From Brassica napus (taxonomy: Eukaryota; Streptophyta; Magnoliopsida; Brassicales; Brassicaceae), in contig NC_063437.1 in NCBI RefSeq assembly GCF_020379485.1, positions 2,604,001 to 2,668,000 on the forward strand: a stretch of 64,000 nucleotides of DNA, read 5' to 3'. A program made the position numbers and the translations under genes. The notes below the pieces were generated by a model. The model searched no databases and was not told the DNA's origin. It was given only the letters and a program-made list of their open reading frames with translations. Shown here in pieces: positions 47,023 to 58,734 of the stretch (the stretch's first letter is position 1; every line of letters starts with the position of its first letter).

Positions 47023-47715
47023 TTGTTTGCTCGAGTGCTTTGAAATTTTCCTTAATAGTGTGAGGTTGATGTGGATGGAATAATGAGTTTTATAGGGACT
47101 TTCTTGATGTAAAACTATACATTTTTTTTTGTTTAATGTGGTATTTTCATTTTTATTTAATTTACTACCATTTTAAGATAGAAGTACATTTTAAGATAGA
47201 TGCTTAAATCTTAATGTACTTTTTCCATTTTTTTAAATGTTTATTTCCATTTCTTATATTTTTATTTACGTAATATCTATATTTTATATTTTAAAATAGA
47301 TATTTAAATATTAATGTACTTTTTCCATTTTTTAAATTGTGTATTTACTTATATTATATATTTTACATTTTAAGATAGATGTTTAATGCTTGATGAACTT
47401 TTTCCATTTTTAAAAAAAATTGTGTATTTACTTATTATTACATATATAATTCATATATTATATATTTACATTATTTACTTATTATTTATTTTCCTGTATA
47501 TGTATTTCCATTTCATGTACTTTTCATTTACTTAATATCTCTATTTTACATTTTAAGATAAATGTTTAAATATTAATGTACGTTTTCCATTTTTTCTAAA
47601 TTGTATATTTCCATTTGTTATACTTTTTATTTACGTAATATCTATATTTTAAATTTTAATATATATTTTTAAATCTTAATGTAATTTACCATTTTTTAAA
47701 TTTGGTATTTACTTA

Positions 47716-49927
47716 TATTATATATTTACTTATTATTTATTTTTCTTTATATTGTGTATTTCTATTTCTTATACTTTCTATTTGCTAATAATTTTATATC
47801 TTAAGATTGATTTACATTTTAAGATAGATGTTTAAATACTAATGTACTTTTTCCATTTTTTAAAATTGTGTATTTCCTTTTCTTATACTTTCTATTTACT
47901 TAATATCTATATTTTACATTTTAAGATAGATGTTTAATATTTAATGTACTCTTTCCATTTTTTTAAAATTGTGCATTTACTTGTTATTGTATATATAATT
48001 CGTATATTTATATATTTATAATATTTACTTATTATTTATTTTTCTATATATTGAGTATTTCTCTTTCTTATACTTTATATTTAGTTAATGTCTATATTTT
48101 ATATTTTAAGATAGATGTTTAAATTTGTACGTATTTTTCCATTTTTAATGTAAAACGGCAATGTTTAATAGAAGAACTTGGACAAATAGTCAAATAGTTA
48201 TATTTATGTTTTTTTTTCTTTTTTTTATAAAATGGTAATGTTACATTATGAAGATAACCCGTTTTTTTAGTGAACAAGGGTAATCTTACATATGTTTAAT
48301 GTAGTTTTTCTATTTTTTTATGTTGTATGTTTACATATTATTGTTATTTTTAAATGTAAAATGGTAATTTTACATATGTTTAATGTGGTATTTCCATTTT
48401 TATATTGTATGTTTACATATTATTTATTATTTTCGAAATTATATATAATATTTTTTTTACAAAATAGTAATGTTACATTATGGAGATAAGCCGTCTTTTT
48501 GTTTAGTGAAAATGGTAATCTTACATATGTTTAATGTAGTTTTTCAATTTTTTTTGTTGTATGTTTACATATTATTTTCTTAAATAAAAATGTAAAATGG
48601 TAATTTTACATATGTTTAATGTAGTATTTCCATTTTTATGTTGTATGTTTTACATATATTTATTATTTTTCGAAATTATATATAATGTTTTTTGCTTTGT
48701 TTATAAAACGGTAATGTTACATTATGGAGATAGACCGTCTTTTTTTTAAGTGAAAAATAGTAATCTTACATATGTTTAATGTAGTTTTTCAATTTTTTTA
48801 TGCTGTATGTTTACATATTTTTTATAAATTTTCGAAAATAAGTAATATTAAAATGTAAAACTGTATTTTATGCCACGTGTCATCTTTCAGGATTATATTA
48901 TATATTTACTTATTATTTATTTTTCTTTATATTGTGTATTTCTATTTCTTATACTTTCTATTTACTAATAAATTTATATTTTAAGATTGATTTACATTTT
49001 AAGATAGATGTTTAAATATTAATGTACTTTTTCCATTTTTTTAATTGTGTATTTCCTTTTCTTGTACTTTCTATTTGCGTAATATCTATATTTTATATTT
49101 TAAGATAGATGTTTAAATCTTAATATACTTTTTCCATTGTTTTTAAGTTGTGTATTTCTTTTTCTTATACTTTCTCTTTACTTAATATCTATATTTTACA
49201 TTTTAAGATAGATGTTTAATATTTAATGTACTCTTTCCATTTTTTGAAATTGTGCATTTACTTATTATTGTATATATAATTCGTATATTTATATATTTAT
49301 AATATTTACTTATTATATATTTTTTTATATTGAGTATTTCTCTTTCTTATACTTTATATTTAGTTAATGTCTATATTTTATATTTTAAGATAGATATTTA
49401 AATCTTTACGTATTTTTCCATTTTTAATGTAAAACGGCAATGTTTAATAGAAGAACTTGGACAAATAATCAAATAGTTATATTTATATTTTTTTCGTTTT
49501 TTTATAAAATGGTAATGTTACATTATGAAGATAAACCGTTTTTTTAGTGAATAATGGTAATCTTACATATGTTTAATGTAAAGTTTCCATTTTTTTTATG
49601 TTGTATGTTTACATATTATTGTTATTTTTAAATGTAAAATGATAATCTTACATATGTTTAATGTAGTATTTCCATTTTTATGTTGTATGTTTTACATATA
49701 TTATTATTTTTGAAATTATATATAATGTTTTTTGTTTTTTTTTATAAAACGGTAATGTTATATTATGGAGATAAGCCGTCTTTTTTTAAGTGAAAAATAG
49801 TAATCTTACATATGTTTAATGTAGTTTTTCCATTTTTTATGCTGTATGTTTACATATTTTTTACAATTTTCGAAAATAAGTAATATTAAAATGTAAAACT
49901 ATATTTTATGCCACGTGTCATCTTTCG
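47716..49927. repeat. Large tandem duplication with nested repeats inside the Helitron
   Basis: Copy A (about 47716-48890) and copy B (about 48895-49927) start alike (ATATTATATATTTACTTATT) and both end GCCACGTGTCATCTTTC. Within each are smaller direct repeats of about 230 bp marked by ACGGTAATGTTACATTATGG and CTTACATATGTTTAATGTAG: three in copy A, two in copy B. The lost unit accounts for most of the length difference. Confidence 0.8.
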
Positions 49928-49994
49928 GGAAAAAACATTTCCGCTGATGTGGACGCCCTATGGAGCCTCAAAAGCTCCCTTTTATTAGTAGAGA

Positions 49995-51682
49995 TTATTT
50001 ATTTTTTATTTAGTTTCCTTTTTAAAATTTTCCAAAAAACAAATATACATAAAAGAAAAAAGGAATTTTTTGATAAAGTTAAAAAAAAAACTTATTGAAA
50101 AACGAAAATATATGTATATATAATATGATTTCATAAAAAAAAGAGAAAGTTCACAAAATAGTAATATTACATTTAAAAAAATATTTTTTAATAACTTAAA
50201 ATATTCATTTGAAGAAATAAAATACTATATTTACATCTATATTTTCTTAGATGAAAAAAATATAAATTTGTATATAATGTGATTTCATTAAAAACAATTT
50301 ACAAAGATAATCTTGATATTAGTAAAAGAAATATTATTTCTCTTAAAACATAATTTCAAACAAAAAAATACAAAGTAATAGAAATATTTTTGTATATCTA
50401 TCTATTTTCTTAGATGATTACACAAAATAATTAAGTAACATACTGATATATGTTTAATTAACTAAAAATAGTTTATAATTAGTATTATTGAAGTGTTTTA
50501 TTTATTTTCATATATTTAGTTGACTATAATATCTTTCAATCACTGAAAAAAATATCGATAAATTATATTTATTTATATAACAATTATTTTATAAATGATC
50601 AAAAATTTGTTTACTGCATATTTTTAAGAGATATTAAACAAACTAAAAATAAATTTTAAAAATAAACATCATTTGAACAAATAGTTACAAAATAGTTTAA
50701 TGAGGTAGATACATTATATTTTATCATTATTAAAGTTATTTTTTAGTATTAAATTTGCTTTTAAATTTTATGTTTTTATGTTTGTGGAACTTAGTATAAC
50801 CATAACAAAAATACCAAAGCAAATATGAATTTTGATTTTTAATATTATTTAAAATAAATTTTAGTTTTATTTCAATAAATCGAAGGCATAAATTTATTTA
50901 GAATTTATAAAATATTTTAATTATTGTAAATATTGATATGTATTCATGAGTTTCCAAAAATGTATCAGCTACTTATGCATGTAATTTCCTATTGAGCATT
51001 GTGTTATTTTCTAATCTTAAAAAAAACATCAACATATAATTTGATAAATATTATGAAAGTACGTACGTATTTAAACGATAAATAAAATTGATTTCATTTG
51101 ACTTAATTATAATAAAAAATAATTATACTTCATTTTAAATTTAAAAGAATATATGTAACTCAATATACTCACAACAGAAGTGACTCGACTAATACAACTT
51201 ATATCTAAAATCATAGATTTAACTAGGATAAAAATATTTAACTTTATAAAAATATTGATTTATTTTATAAATATGAATCATAAGACAGCTCAAAACATAT
51301 TAAAAATGAAAATAAAATATTAACCAATAGTTACAATTTAGTTCTTTTGTAAAATTTATATAAATGCTTCAAAATATTATCTTTATATTAATTTATTTAA
51401 TTTGGAATCATACACTTTAGTTTATTTTTTTATTTCATTCTACGCAAAAGCTATATTAAGTTATAGATAATCTTCATAAAATATATTTACATATCTAAGA
51501 CAACAACCAACTAAATGCAAATAAGAAATTAATCAAAATTTTAATATATTTATCCAAATGATAACTAAATTGACTATAAAAACAACAAAATCGATTAGAT
51601 ATAACATATATAAAATCATATGTGTAATTAAAGTAAATAGCAATCAATTATTACAGTATATTTACTTTAGAAATATTTGTAT
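49995..51682. other. AT-rich DNA, no gene
   Basis: No protein-like frame. It lies between one Helitron 5' end and another Helitron's 3' end, so it is probably interior of an older Helitron. Confidence 0.5.
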
Positions 51683-51711
51683 CCGTGCATGAGCACGGAA
51701 AAATCACCTAG
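51683..51711 (+). mobile_element. Helitron 3' terminus
   Basis: The stem CCGTGC with GCACGG around ATGA (51683-51698) is followed by AAAAATCAC and CTAG (51708-51711) and a host T. This is a clear Helitron 3' end on the plus strand. The 5' end is not identified. The minus-strand Helitron at 45581-49994 may be nested in this older element. Confidence 0.68.
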
Positions 51712-52358
51712 TTCATTTTATTTGGTTATATTTTATATTTGTAGTATCCAGGCCGGTTTTATGGGGAGGGAAAATAATGCATCCGTCCAGAGCCCATCCA
51801 CAATCTAATCTATTTTAATGTCACAAAAGGTCCAAATGTATAGTTTTTATCTTATATTACAATAAGAGTTCAGATTTTTTTTTTTGTACTTAAATGACGT
51901 AGTTATCTTAGTTTTAGAATTTTAAAACACAAACAGAATTAATAAGTTATAGTTTATTTGTTAAAATTTTCTATATTCTTTTTAGTAATAATATTATAAT
52001 TAATTAATTATTGGGCCCAAAAAAATATTTGCCCAAGGGCCCCCAATATTATTAAGCCGGCTCTCGTAGTATCTAGAATTTTTTTTCATGGTTTCTTAAA
52101 TACGCCACATACTTTATAATATGTTTTTAGATTTTCTTATTCTATTCGTCTTGTTACCATGCAAACTAAAAATGTTTAAAAACTATTTGCACTTTCAAGA
52201 GACTTAAAATACATCCATCCACTACATGTAATGTAGTCGAATAACGAGTTTGTTGTAATTTTAACTTACATGTTAGAGTTAAATACAATTAACGTGTTAG
52301 ATAGATCAAACGTTTTGTTTTGTTTTTTTTTTTTTTTTTTTTGAGCAATCAAACGTTT
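51712..52358. other. Intergenic, with a tail-only insertion next to the LINE target site
   Basis: No gene. 52317-52347 is a T-rich insert between copies of ATCAAACGTTTT, next to the left target duplication of the full-length LINE. Confidence 0.55.
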
Positions 52359-52505
52359 TTTTTTTTTTGCTAAATTGTAAATATCATAGAATGAAGAAAG
52401 GTTTTACATAAGCAAGAAACCTAAGACAAAGTCATCTTGGCAAAAAAGAGAAAAAACAAGATGGATCTTTACACATAACCTACTAGACAGCCGATGAAGT
52501 CATTC

Positions 52506-55500
52506 CTATCTCAGCCACAATACCATGAGTGAATTGAAAGTTTTCCTAGTTCTCCTAGCTGAGATGATGTTTCTTAGTTCTCTGTCAATGTTTCGGAAAA
52601 CAGAGGCAGCAGGAACAGAGGTTTGATTATGAAGCAGGTTGTTCCTTTGTTTCCAAAGGTGAGAGATAACAGTTTGAGCCGCTAGTTTCCTTAGTAAGGA
52701 AAACTTTGTGGAGGTGGGGGCTCTGATCCAAGAGAGGAGCTCTGCCCAATTTGTTATTGCTGATGAAGGAGGTTGGCATCTTAGAAACACTTCCCTCCAG
52801 ACATCCTGACTATAATCGCAAGACAGAAGAAGATGGTCTCTGGTTTCCTCGGTGGAGGAGCAGAAGCAGCATAGAGGGGAGATTGGCATGCCCCAGCTAG
52901 CAAGACGCGCCCGAGTCGGAAGTCTGTCGTAGTTCGCTATCCACATGGTGAAAGAGTTCTTTGGTATCGCTCCTTTGAACCACACCACGTCCACCCATGG
53001 CTTTACATCTTCTTTTGGCCGAAGTACCTCCCATGTAGTATTTGCCCTGAAAAAACAAAGGGGAGAGTCACCAGCAATCCATTCACATTCATCATCAATG
53101 TCTATAGCTAGAGGCAGCGAGAGAGTGGTAAGATGAGAGTGTAGAGCAACTTCCTTCTGCGATCTAGGGTGAGGTAAGGTCCATGATCCTTCAATAATTG
53201 CATCCGCAACCTTGGCATCCTTTCTTATTCGAAGAGCTCTTGGGCCATTGGGGCCAATATAGTTAATTAGCTGTCCCAAAGGAGTCCACACATCGTACCA
53301 AAAGCTCGCTGTTTTGCCGTTGCCCAATTTGACTTTGCAGAAGTTAATCGCCAGGGGTCTCAAATCCAGCAACTTCTTCCATGCCCAAGAGTCGTTAACA
53401 GAGACTTCAACCGCCCAAAAAGATTTATTTTGCAGGTGAATACTCCAGTGCCAATCAGCCCACAGCGATGGGGTTTTAGACAGCAAAATCCAAATGAATT
53501 TAAGGCATAAGACTTGATTCCAGGTAGATAAGTTTCGCAGACCAAGTCCGCCTTCTATTTTGGGTAGACAAACCGTAGTCCAAGCTAATTTGGCTATGCC
53601 TTTCTTATCCGTGTTTCCTGACCATAAGAATCTGATGCACAGAGATTCAATGGATTTGATACAGCCCTTAGGGAGAAGGAAAGCCGACATCCAGAAGTTA
53701 ACCATGCCAAAAATTACTGTCTTCAGTAGCTGAAGCCGTCCCGCGAACGAGAACAGTTTAGCAGACCACGAGTGGAAACTTCTGTTAATCTTGGTCATGA
53801 GGGGAGCATATTCAGCTATTTTAAGCTTACGACTCATGAGAGGCAAACCAAGGTACCTGATGGGGAAGTTACCAGAGGGGAAACCGTAGCAAGCAATCGC
53901 ATCAGACTCCCTTTGTTCTAATCCCGAAGTAAACAGCTCTGTTTTTAGAGTGTTCATGTGTAAGCCAGACCAGGAAGCAAAATCATCCAGGCATTCAGCT
54001 ATACCGTGAAGACTGTTGCTCGTTCCATCAAAGAAAACCATTACATCATCCGCAAACATGAGGTGAGAGATCTTCAGCTGTTGTGTTCGCGGGTGATAGC
54101 CAATAATGCCTATTTCATATCGAGAGAGAAGCAGTCGGGATAAACTCTCCATAGCCAGAACAAATAGATACGGCGACAGCGGATCACCCTGACAGATACC
54201 CTTAGTACTCTTGAAAAAGCCACTCGAAGCTCCGTTAACTGAAACAGAGAAAGAAGCTGTGGAGAGGCATTCTTTGATGAGGCTGATGTAACCTTCCGGA
54301 ATGGCAATCGCACGTAAAGAGGCGATGATGAAATCCCATCTGACACAATCGAATGCTTTCCTTAAGTCCACCTTTAGCATGCCTCGGGGAGTCTGGTTCT
54401 GTGTATTGTAACCGTTGACCAGATCTGTTGCTAGAAGCACATTTTCCGCAAGAAGTCTCCCCGGGAGGAACGCTGATTGTGATTTAGAGACCATTAAGGG
54501 CAGGATCTCCTTAAGTCTTGAAGCAAGTAGCTTTGAGATCACTTTATAAAGCGTGTTGAGGCAGGAGATGGGTCTAAAGTCGGAAGGATGAGACGCGTTA
54601 AGCTTTTTGGGTATAAGCACTAAGTTGGCAGCATTCCATTGCTTCAAAAGACTAACAGACTTAAAGAATTCCAAGATTGCTTCCGTAACCTCAGGACCAA
54701 TCACCGACCAGGATGAAGTAAAGAATTCAGCAGAATAACCATCGGGCCACCTGTTTTATTCTTAGGCAGAGTGAAAAAGGCTTCTTTGATATCCTCAGCC
54801 GAGAAGGGTTTCTGAAAGTTTGTAGCCTGTTGTGTGGAGCATCTGAAATCGAAGAGAAGGTCAAGATCGCTCTGTATAAACATGGGCTCTGATACCGTGC
54901 CGCCAAGGAGGTCTGAGAAGTAGACCACGCACAGCTCTTGTATGCCTGATTGAGAATCAATTCGTTCCCCCGACTCCGAAGTGAGAAAATGAATGTGATT
55001 TATGGCCTGTCTGGATGCTGCATACCTATGAAACAGCCTGGAGTTTCCATCTCCGACAGAAAGCCAATTTATGTGAGACCTCTGGAAAAAGAAAGCAGTT
55101 TCAGCAGTAGAGAGTTCCTCCCATTCCTGCAACGCTAGAAGCTCAATCGAAGCGTTGGCCGTAGTAGGGTCAGAAAGCATGGACGACTAGGCCTGCAGCA
55201 GTTTTCCATGAGCAATGGCAGTCTTCTTCTCAATACCGGAATAGTTCTGGAAGCTAAAGTCTCTGAGAACCTTCTTCAGTAGCTTGAGTTTTGAAGAGAC
55301 CCTGTACATTGCCGATCCGACGACGTTGAAGGAAAACCAGTTCTCACAAACAACAGCCAAGAAGTCAGGGTTTTGCAGCATAAAATTATAAAATCTGAAT
55401 GGCTTTTTGATCCTAGTCCTCTCAGGCTCCAGGGTGATAGCCATAACTGCGTGGTCAGAGAAATTTGGATTACCGAAGAAAAGGACTGAAGACGGAAACA

Positions 55501-56143
55501 CAATGAGCCAGTCCTCATTTACTAGTCCTCTGTCAAGTTTTTTAGCTACAGGAGCGAGCTTGCGCTTGTTCCACCAAGTAAATGTCGGGCCTCTGAAATT
55601 CAGATCCTCAAGGTTTGCTTCCATAAGGCAGTCATTGAAATCCCTCATCCTCTTGTCCATGTTCAGAGTGGGAGGAAGGGAGTGCTCAGAAGGGACTCTA
55701 ATTTGATTAAAGTCACCAATAACCAACCAAGGTTTGTTATCCAGCCCGTACGAAGAGGCCATGGAGGTGATTTCAGACCAAAGAGTGAGACGATCTTCAG
55801 CGTCGTTAGACGCATAAACCGTAGAGATGTAAATCTTGGTCTGGACGGAGGGCCAAGTGATTTCGGCCGTGATCATCTGGCAAGACTCCGAGATTATGGA
55901 GACAAGTAGAGAAGGGTGCCAAACAATCCAGATTTTACCCAAAGGAGAGAAGCCGTAATTGTGATGAGCAGACCAACCCGGGAAAAGCTGCGACACAAAT
56001 TTATTCATCTTGAGTTGCTTGACGTGAGTCTCAAGAATGCCGCCAAAAAGTGGGGAATTTTTCCTAGACCATTTACTTAATCCGATACGGTGACTGAATT
56101 TATTCATCCCGCGTACATTCCAGCAAAAAATGTCTGTCGACAT
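52506..56143 (-). pseudogene. LINE ORF2: endonuclease and reverse transcriptase, inactivated
   Basis: Starts at ATG 56143, five bases after ORF1 ends. An APE-type endonuclease domain (WNVRGMN, VYASN, VIGDFNQI, GPTFTWWN, SDHAVM) reaches 55187, where a TAG follows KLLQA. The same frame continues from SSMLSDPT to about 54750. There a one-base loss in GGTGGCCC (expected GGPDGYS) shifts the frame. The reverse transcriptase then runs from 54704 to the stop at 52506 with QSAFLPGR, DLRKAFDCVRW, QGDPLSPYLF, FADD at about 54045-54056 and YLGLPL. It ends with the zf-RVT motif (CCFCSSTEETRDHLLLSC). No RNase H domain follows. Repair of two lesions apart, the coding capacity is complete, about 1,210 codons. 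Confidence 0.9.
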
Positions 56144-56148
56144 AAAAA

Positions 56149-58011
56149 TTAGTGGGTTTTGGAGCTCCTGCCCCGGTTTCCTTTCAGACCTGAAAACTTC
56201 TTTTTGTTCCTGACCAATTCAAAATCCGGTTCGAGAATGCTGAATTCACCTTCCTCTAGTTCAGACTCCGACGATTCCACATCAGAAGAGTCAGGTTGGA
56301 CGTTGGAGTTAGAGGATCTAGAGGCAGCTGAGTTACTCCTTGGTGTTGCTGATCTCAGATAGTAGGGCTTGACACTGGATTCTCCCTTCTCCTGATCTTT
56401 TTCCGTACCCAGCTTTGATCCAACAGCCGTTATTACCTGAATAACCCCCGCTTTAGCAATTGCAGGAGAAGAGGAGGGGCTTGAGGATCGGTTAACCGAC
56501 TTCTGAGGATCCGATTGAGCTGGTCCAGTCGCAACCCATTTTTTCTTCTCCTTAGACTTACCTCTTCTGGTCTTCCTACCCCGTGCTTCCTGTCCCGGCT
56601 TCTTTGGGCAGTTAGCGGAATCGTGGGCGGTGGACGAACAGAAACTGCACACTTTAGGGGCTGACGGACAGCGCCTGGTACAATGGCCCACCTCCTTACA
56701 GATTCCACAGACAGGCGGCATCCAAGGGCTGGACACTAGAACTCTACTGATCTCTCCTGAATCAAACTGGACATTTACGGCCTCGGGAAGTGGCTTCCTT
56801 GGGTCGATAATGGTAAGGACCTTTGCAACCTCCAAGTTCGTTTTATTTGCAGTCGCAGGGTGGAGATACTTGGGATGGCCCACCAGACCGGCGATTCTCT
56901 CCAGCCCATCCTCATTAAAGAACTGGAATGGTACCTTTCTAAGCTCTAGCCAAATAGGTGCTGAGGTGAGCTCGGGCTTAGTAGGGACAATTCCCGGTTC
57001 CCATTTATCCACAAACATAGTCTGACCTTCAATCTGCCACAATCTCTGGTTTAAAACTCTGCTTCTTGTCGCTGCATTTGGAATTCGAAACAAAAACGAA
57101 AAACCTTCCATCTTTGAAACCACAATGTCCCTGTAGTGTTTGCTCCAAATTCCGTTAACAATGTTGTGCAGCGTTCCTTGGGAGGGAGGATCCGAGTAAA
57201 ACTGCCCCAAGACAAATGGCTCCCAAGACTTCCTGTTTTTTTCGATCACTGAATTGGGAATTTTGATACAGGCTTCACCCGAGGGTAGAATGAAGGCTTC
57301 ACCCTTCTTTGATAACCTCTTTCCTAATCCTTTAGCGTGATCGCACCAGTTATCTGTGGAGGGGTTGGCAGTGACTGTGGGTTGTTTCACCACATTGACT
57401 GGTGGAGATGGGGTGTTTATGTCACCTTCAGCAGTCTCGACGCGTTTTACTGCATCAGTTTGGCTCGTGTTCCCTTCCTGTTGTGTAGGGTCCAGAGCAG
57501 CTTTAGCTTTGATGACAGCAGAGCCATCCATACCGGTTAAATCTTCCTCACTCGATGGAGTTGTGGAGATAAGCGTTTCATCAGCCGTTTGCGAGCTTAA
57601 AGAGTTTATCTTAGCATCAGCATTGGCTATTGGAAGAGAAGTTTGAAGGGCAGTCTTGATGTTGCAGTTCGTTGCCTTTCCGGTCTCTGTTTCCAGTACT
57701 ATTTGGGTTGAATCAACACGATTAGACTCAAATTGAGCGAACGGGTCTGCAATTTGAGCTAGAGATGGATCTCCCGTAGGATCGACGATCACTGTCTTGT
57801 TCGATGGTGGTGAAGATTGTTCAGAGGAGGGTAGATCTGCGGCGACTGAGGATTGTTGAGCAACCGTGTCAGCTTGAGAGCCGATTTGGGCATCGGAAAC
57901 AACCTCGAAGGCTAAAGGGAGATCTACATCCTTTGACTTCTCAAGTGTGGATTTCGCCGGCAGGGAAGACCTAGATTTCGCCGGAGAATTCTTGGGTTTT
58001 TTCTTCTTCAT
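56149..58011 (-). CDS. LINE ORF1, gag-like protein with DUF4283 and two zinc knuckles
   Basis: From the first in-frame ATG (58011) it gives about 620 aa; the frame is open further up to about 58128 but without an ATG. The N-terminal third is Ser/Thr/Gln-rich and low complexity. A DUF4283-type domain follows (SWEPFVLGQFY, VNGIWSKHYRDIVVSKMEG, IWLELRKVPFQFF). Two CX2CX4HX4C knuckles come next: CGICKEVGHCTRRC and CSFCSSTAHDSANC. The C-terminal part is basic, then acidic. In plant LINEs this protein binds the element RNA during retrotransposition. The frame is intact although ORF2 is not, so it is not an active element. Confidence 0.88.
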   Translation of the reverse strand: MKKKKPKNSPAKSRSSLPAKSTLEKSKDVDLPLAFEVVSDAQIGSQADTVAQQSSVAADLPSSEQSSPPSNKTVIVDPTGDPSLAQIADPFAQFESNRVDSTQIVLETETGKATNCNIKTALQTSLPIANADAKINSLSSQTADETLISTTPSSEEDLTGMDGSAVIKAKAALDPTQQEGNTSQTDAVKRVETAEGDINTPSPPVNVVKQPTVTANPSTDNWCDHAKGLGKRLSKKGEAFILPSGEACIKIPNSVIEKNRKSWEPFVLGQFYSDPPSQGTLHNIVNGIWSKHYRDIVVSKMEGFSFLFRIPNAATRSRVLNQRLWQIEGQTMFVDKWEPGIVPTKPELTSAPIWLELRKVPFQFFNEDGLERIAGLVGHPKYLHPATANKTNLEVAKVLTIIDPRKPLPEAVNVQFDSGEISRVLVSSPWMPPVCGICKEVGHCTRRCPSAPKVCSFCSSTAHDSANCPKKPGQEARGRKTRRGKSKEKKKWVATGPAQSDPQKSVNRSSSPSSSPAIAKAGVIQVITAVGSKLGTEKDQEKGESSVKPYYLRSATPRSNSAASRSSNSNVQPDSSDVESSESELEEGEFSILEPDFELVRNKKKFSGLKGNRGRSSKTH

Positions 58012-58495
58012 CTGCTTCGGGGGAGAAGAAGCAGACAGTTGACTTAGCAGCCGACGTCTGATGAGACGCCGGTGAGCCGCTGGTATCGGAGACACTGTTT
58101 GGTTTGTAAATCGCCTTTCCTATCGCACCTGATGAGAGAGAAACTAGCCGTTTTTTCTATTGGGGTTGAATCCAGATGCTTTCCCATTTCCTGCAATCAA
58201 ACGTTTATTATATATAGATTTGTTCGAGCCAGTCATATCTGTAAATATTTCTTTTGACATCATCTGTAAATATTTATATATAGACTAACATATTAAAAGG
58301 TGCATGTCAAACCGGTATAGCGTTTTTCTTCACATACATATGGTCATAGCTGCAAATGGTATGGAAAGTGAAAGTGTGTTCATGAAGATATTAAGGATTT
58401 TACACTTGAAAATTAATGATCATTCACAGCAAACACTGTTGATGGTGTAATATAACTATTTTGTTTACTGCATCACCAGGAGTAAAAAAAAAAAG

Positions 58496-58732
58496 ATTCT
58501 CTCTGTTTCTGAATATAACATGTTTTAAGCCATTGTTGATGTTTTGAAATATAAATTTTTATATTTTAGATGTATTTAAATTTTGTTAAAAATTGTGTAA
58601 CCAACTAGGCAATTACAGTTTATAGATTTTTTTTTATATTTAGTTGAGTTATTTAATTTATATTTCTTGACAAAATTAAATTTTTTTTTTGTGGTTTTGG
58701 CTAAAACATCTTATGTTTTAAAACAGTGGGAG
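58496..58732. mobile_element. Stowaway-like MITE
   Basis: The left end ATTCTCTCTGTTTCTGAATA and the right end, complement CTCCCACTGTTTTAAAACAT, match Stowaway termini. TA lies at the right border (58733-58734). Confidence 0.65.
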
Positions 58733-58734
58733 TA

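Larger units (their letters stand above)
45581..49994 (-). mobile_element. Non-autonomous Helitron (minus), 4.4 kb, with internal tandem repeats
   Basis: On the minus strand the 5' end is A|TCTCTACTAATAAAAGGGAG at 49994. The 3' end has a 7-bp stem, CCCGGGC with GCCCGGG around TAC (45592-45608), then TTAATCC and CTAG (45584-45581) with a host T. Both termini are canonical and the A/T context is right, so the boundaries are firm. The interior carries an RPA1-like exon fragment (46855-47022) and a long tandem-repeat block (about 47160-49927). There is no Rep/helicase. Confidence 0.82.
52359..58192 (-). mobile_element. Full-length LINE (L1-clade) with 14-bp target duplication, ORF2 disrupted
   Basis: Flanked by exact GCAATCAAACGTTT (52345-52358 and 58193-58206). 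On the minus strand it has a leader of about 180 nt, ORF1 (gag-like), ORF2 (endonuclease, reverse transcriptase, zf-RVT), a 3' UTR of about 140 nt and a poly(A) tail (plus-strand T-run at about 52359-52368). ORF1 is open. ORF2 carries one stop and one frameshift. The intact flanks and few lesions indicate a fairly recent insertion. Confidence 0.9.
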
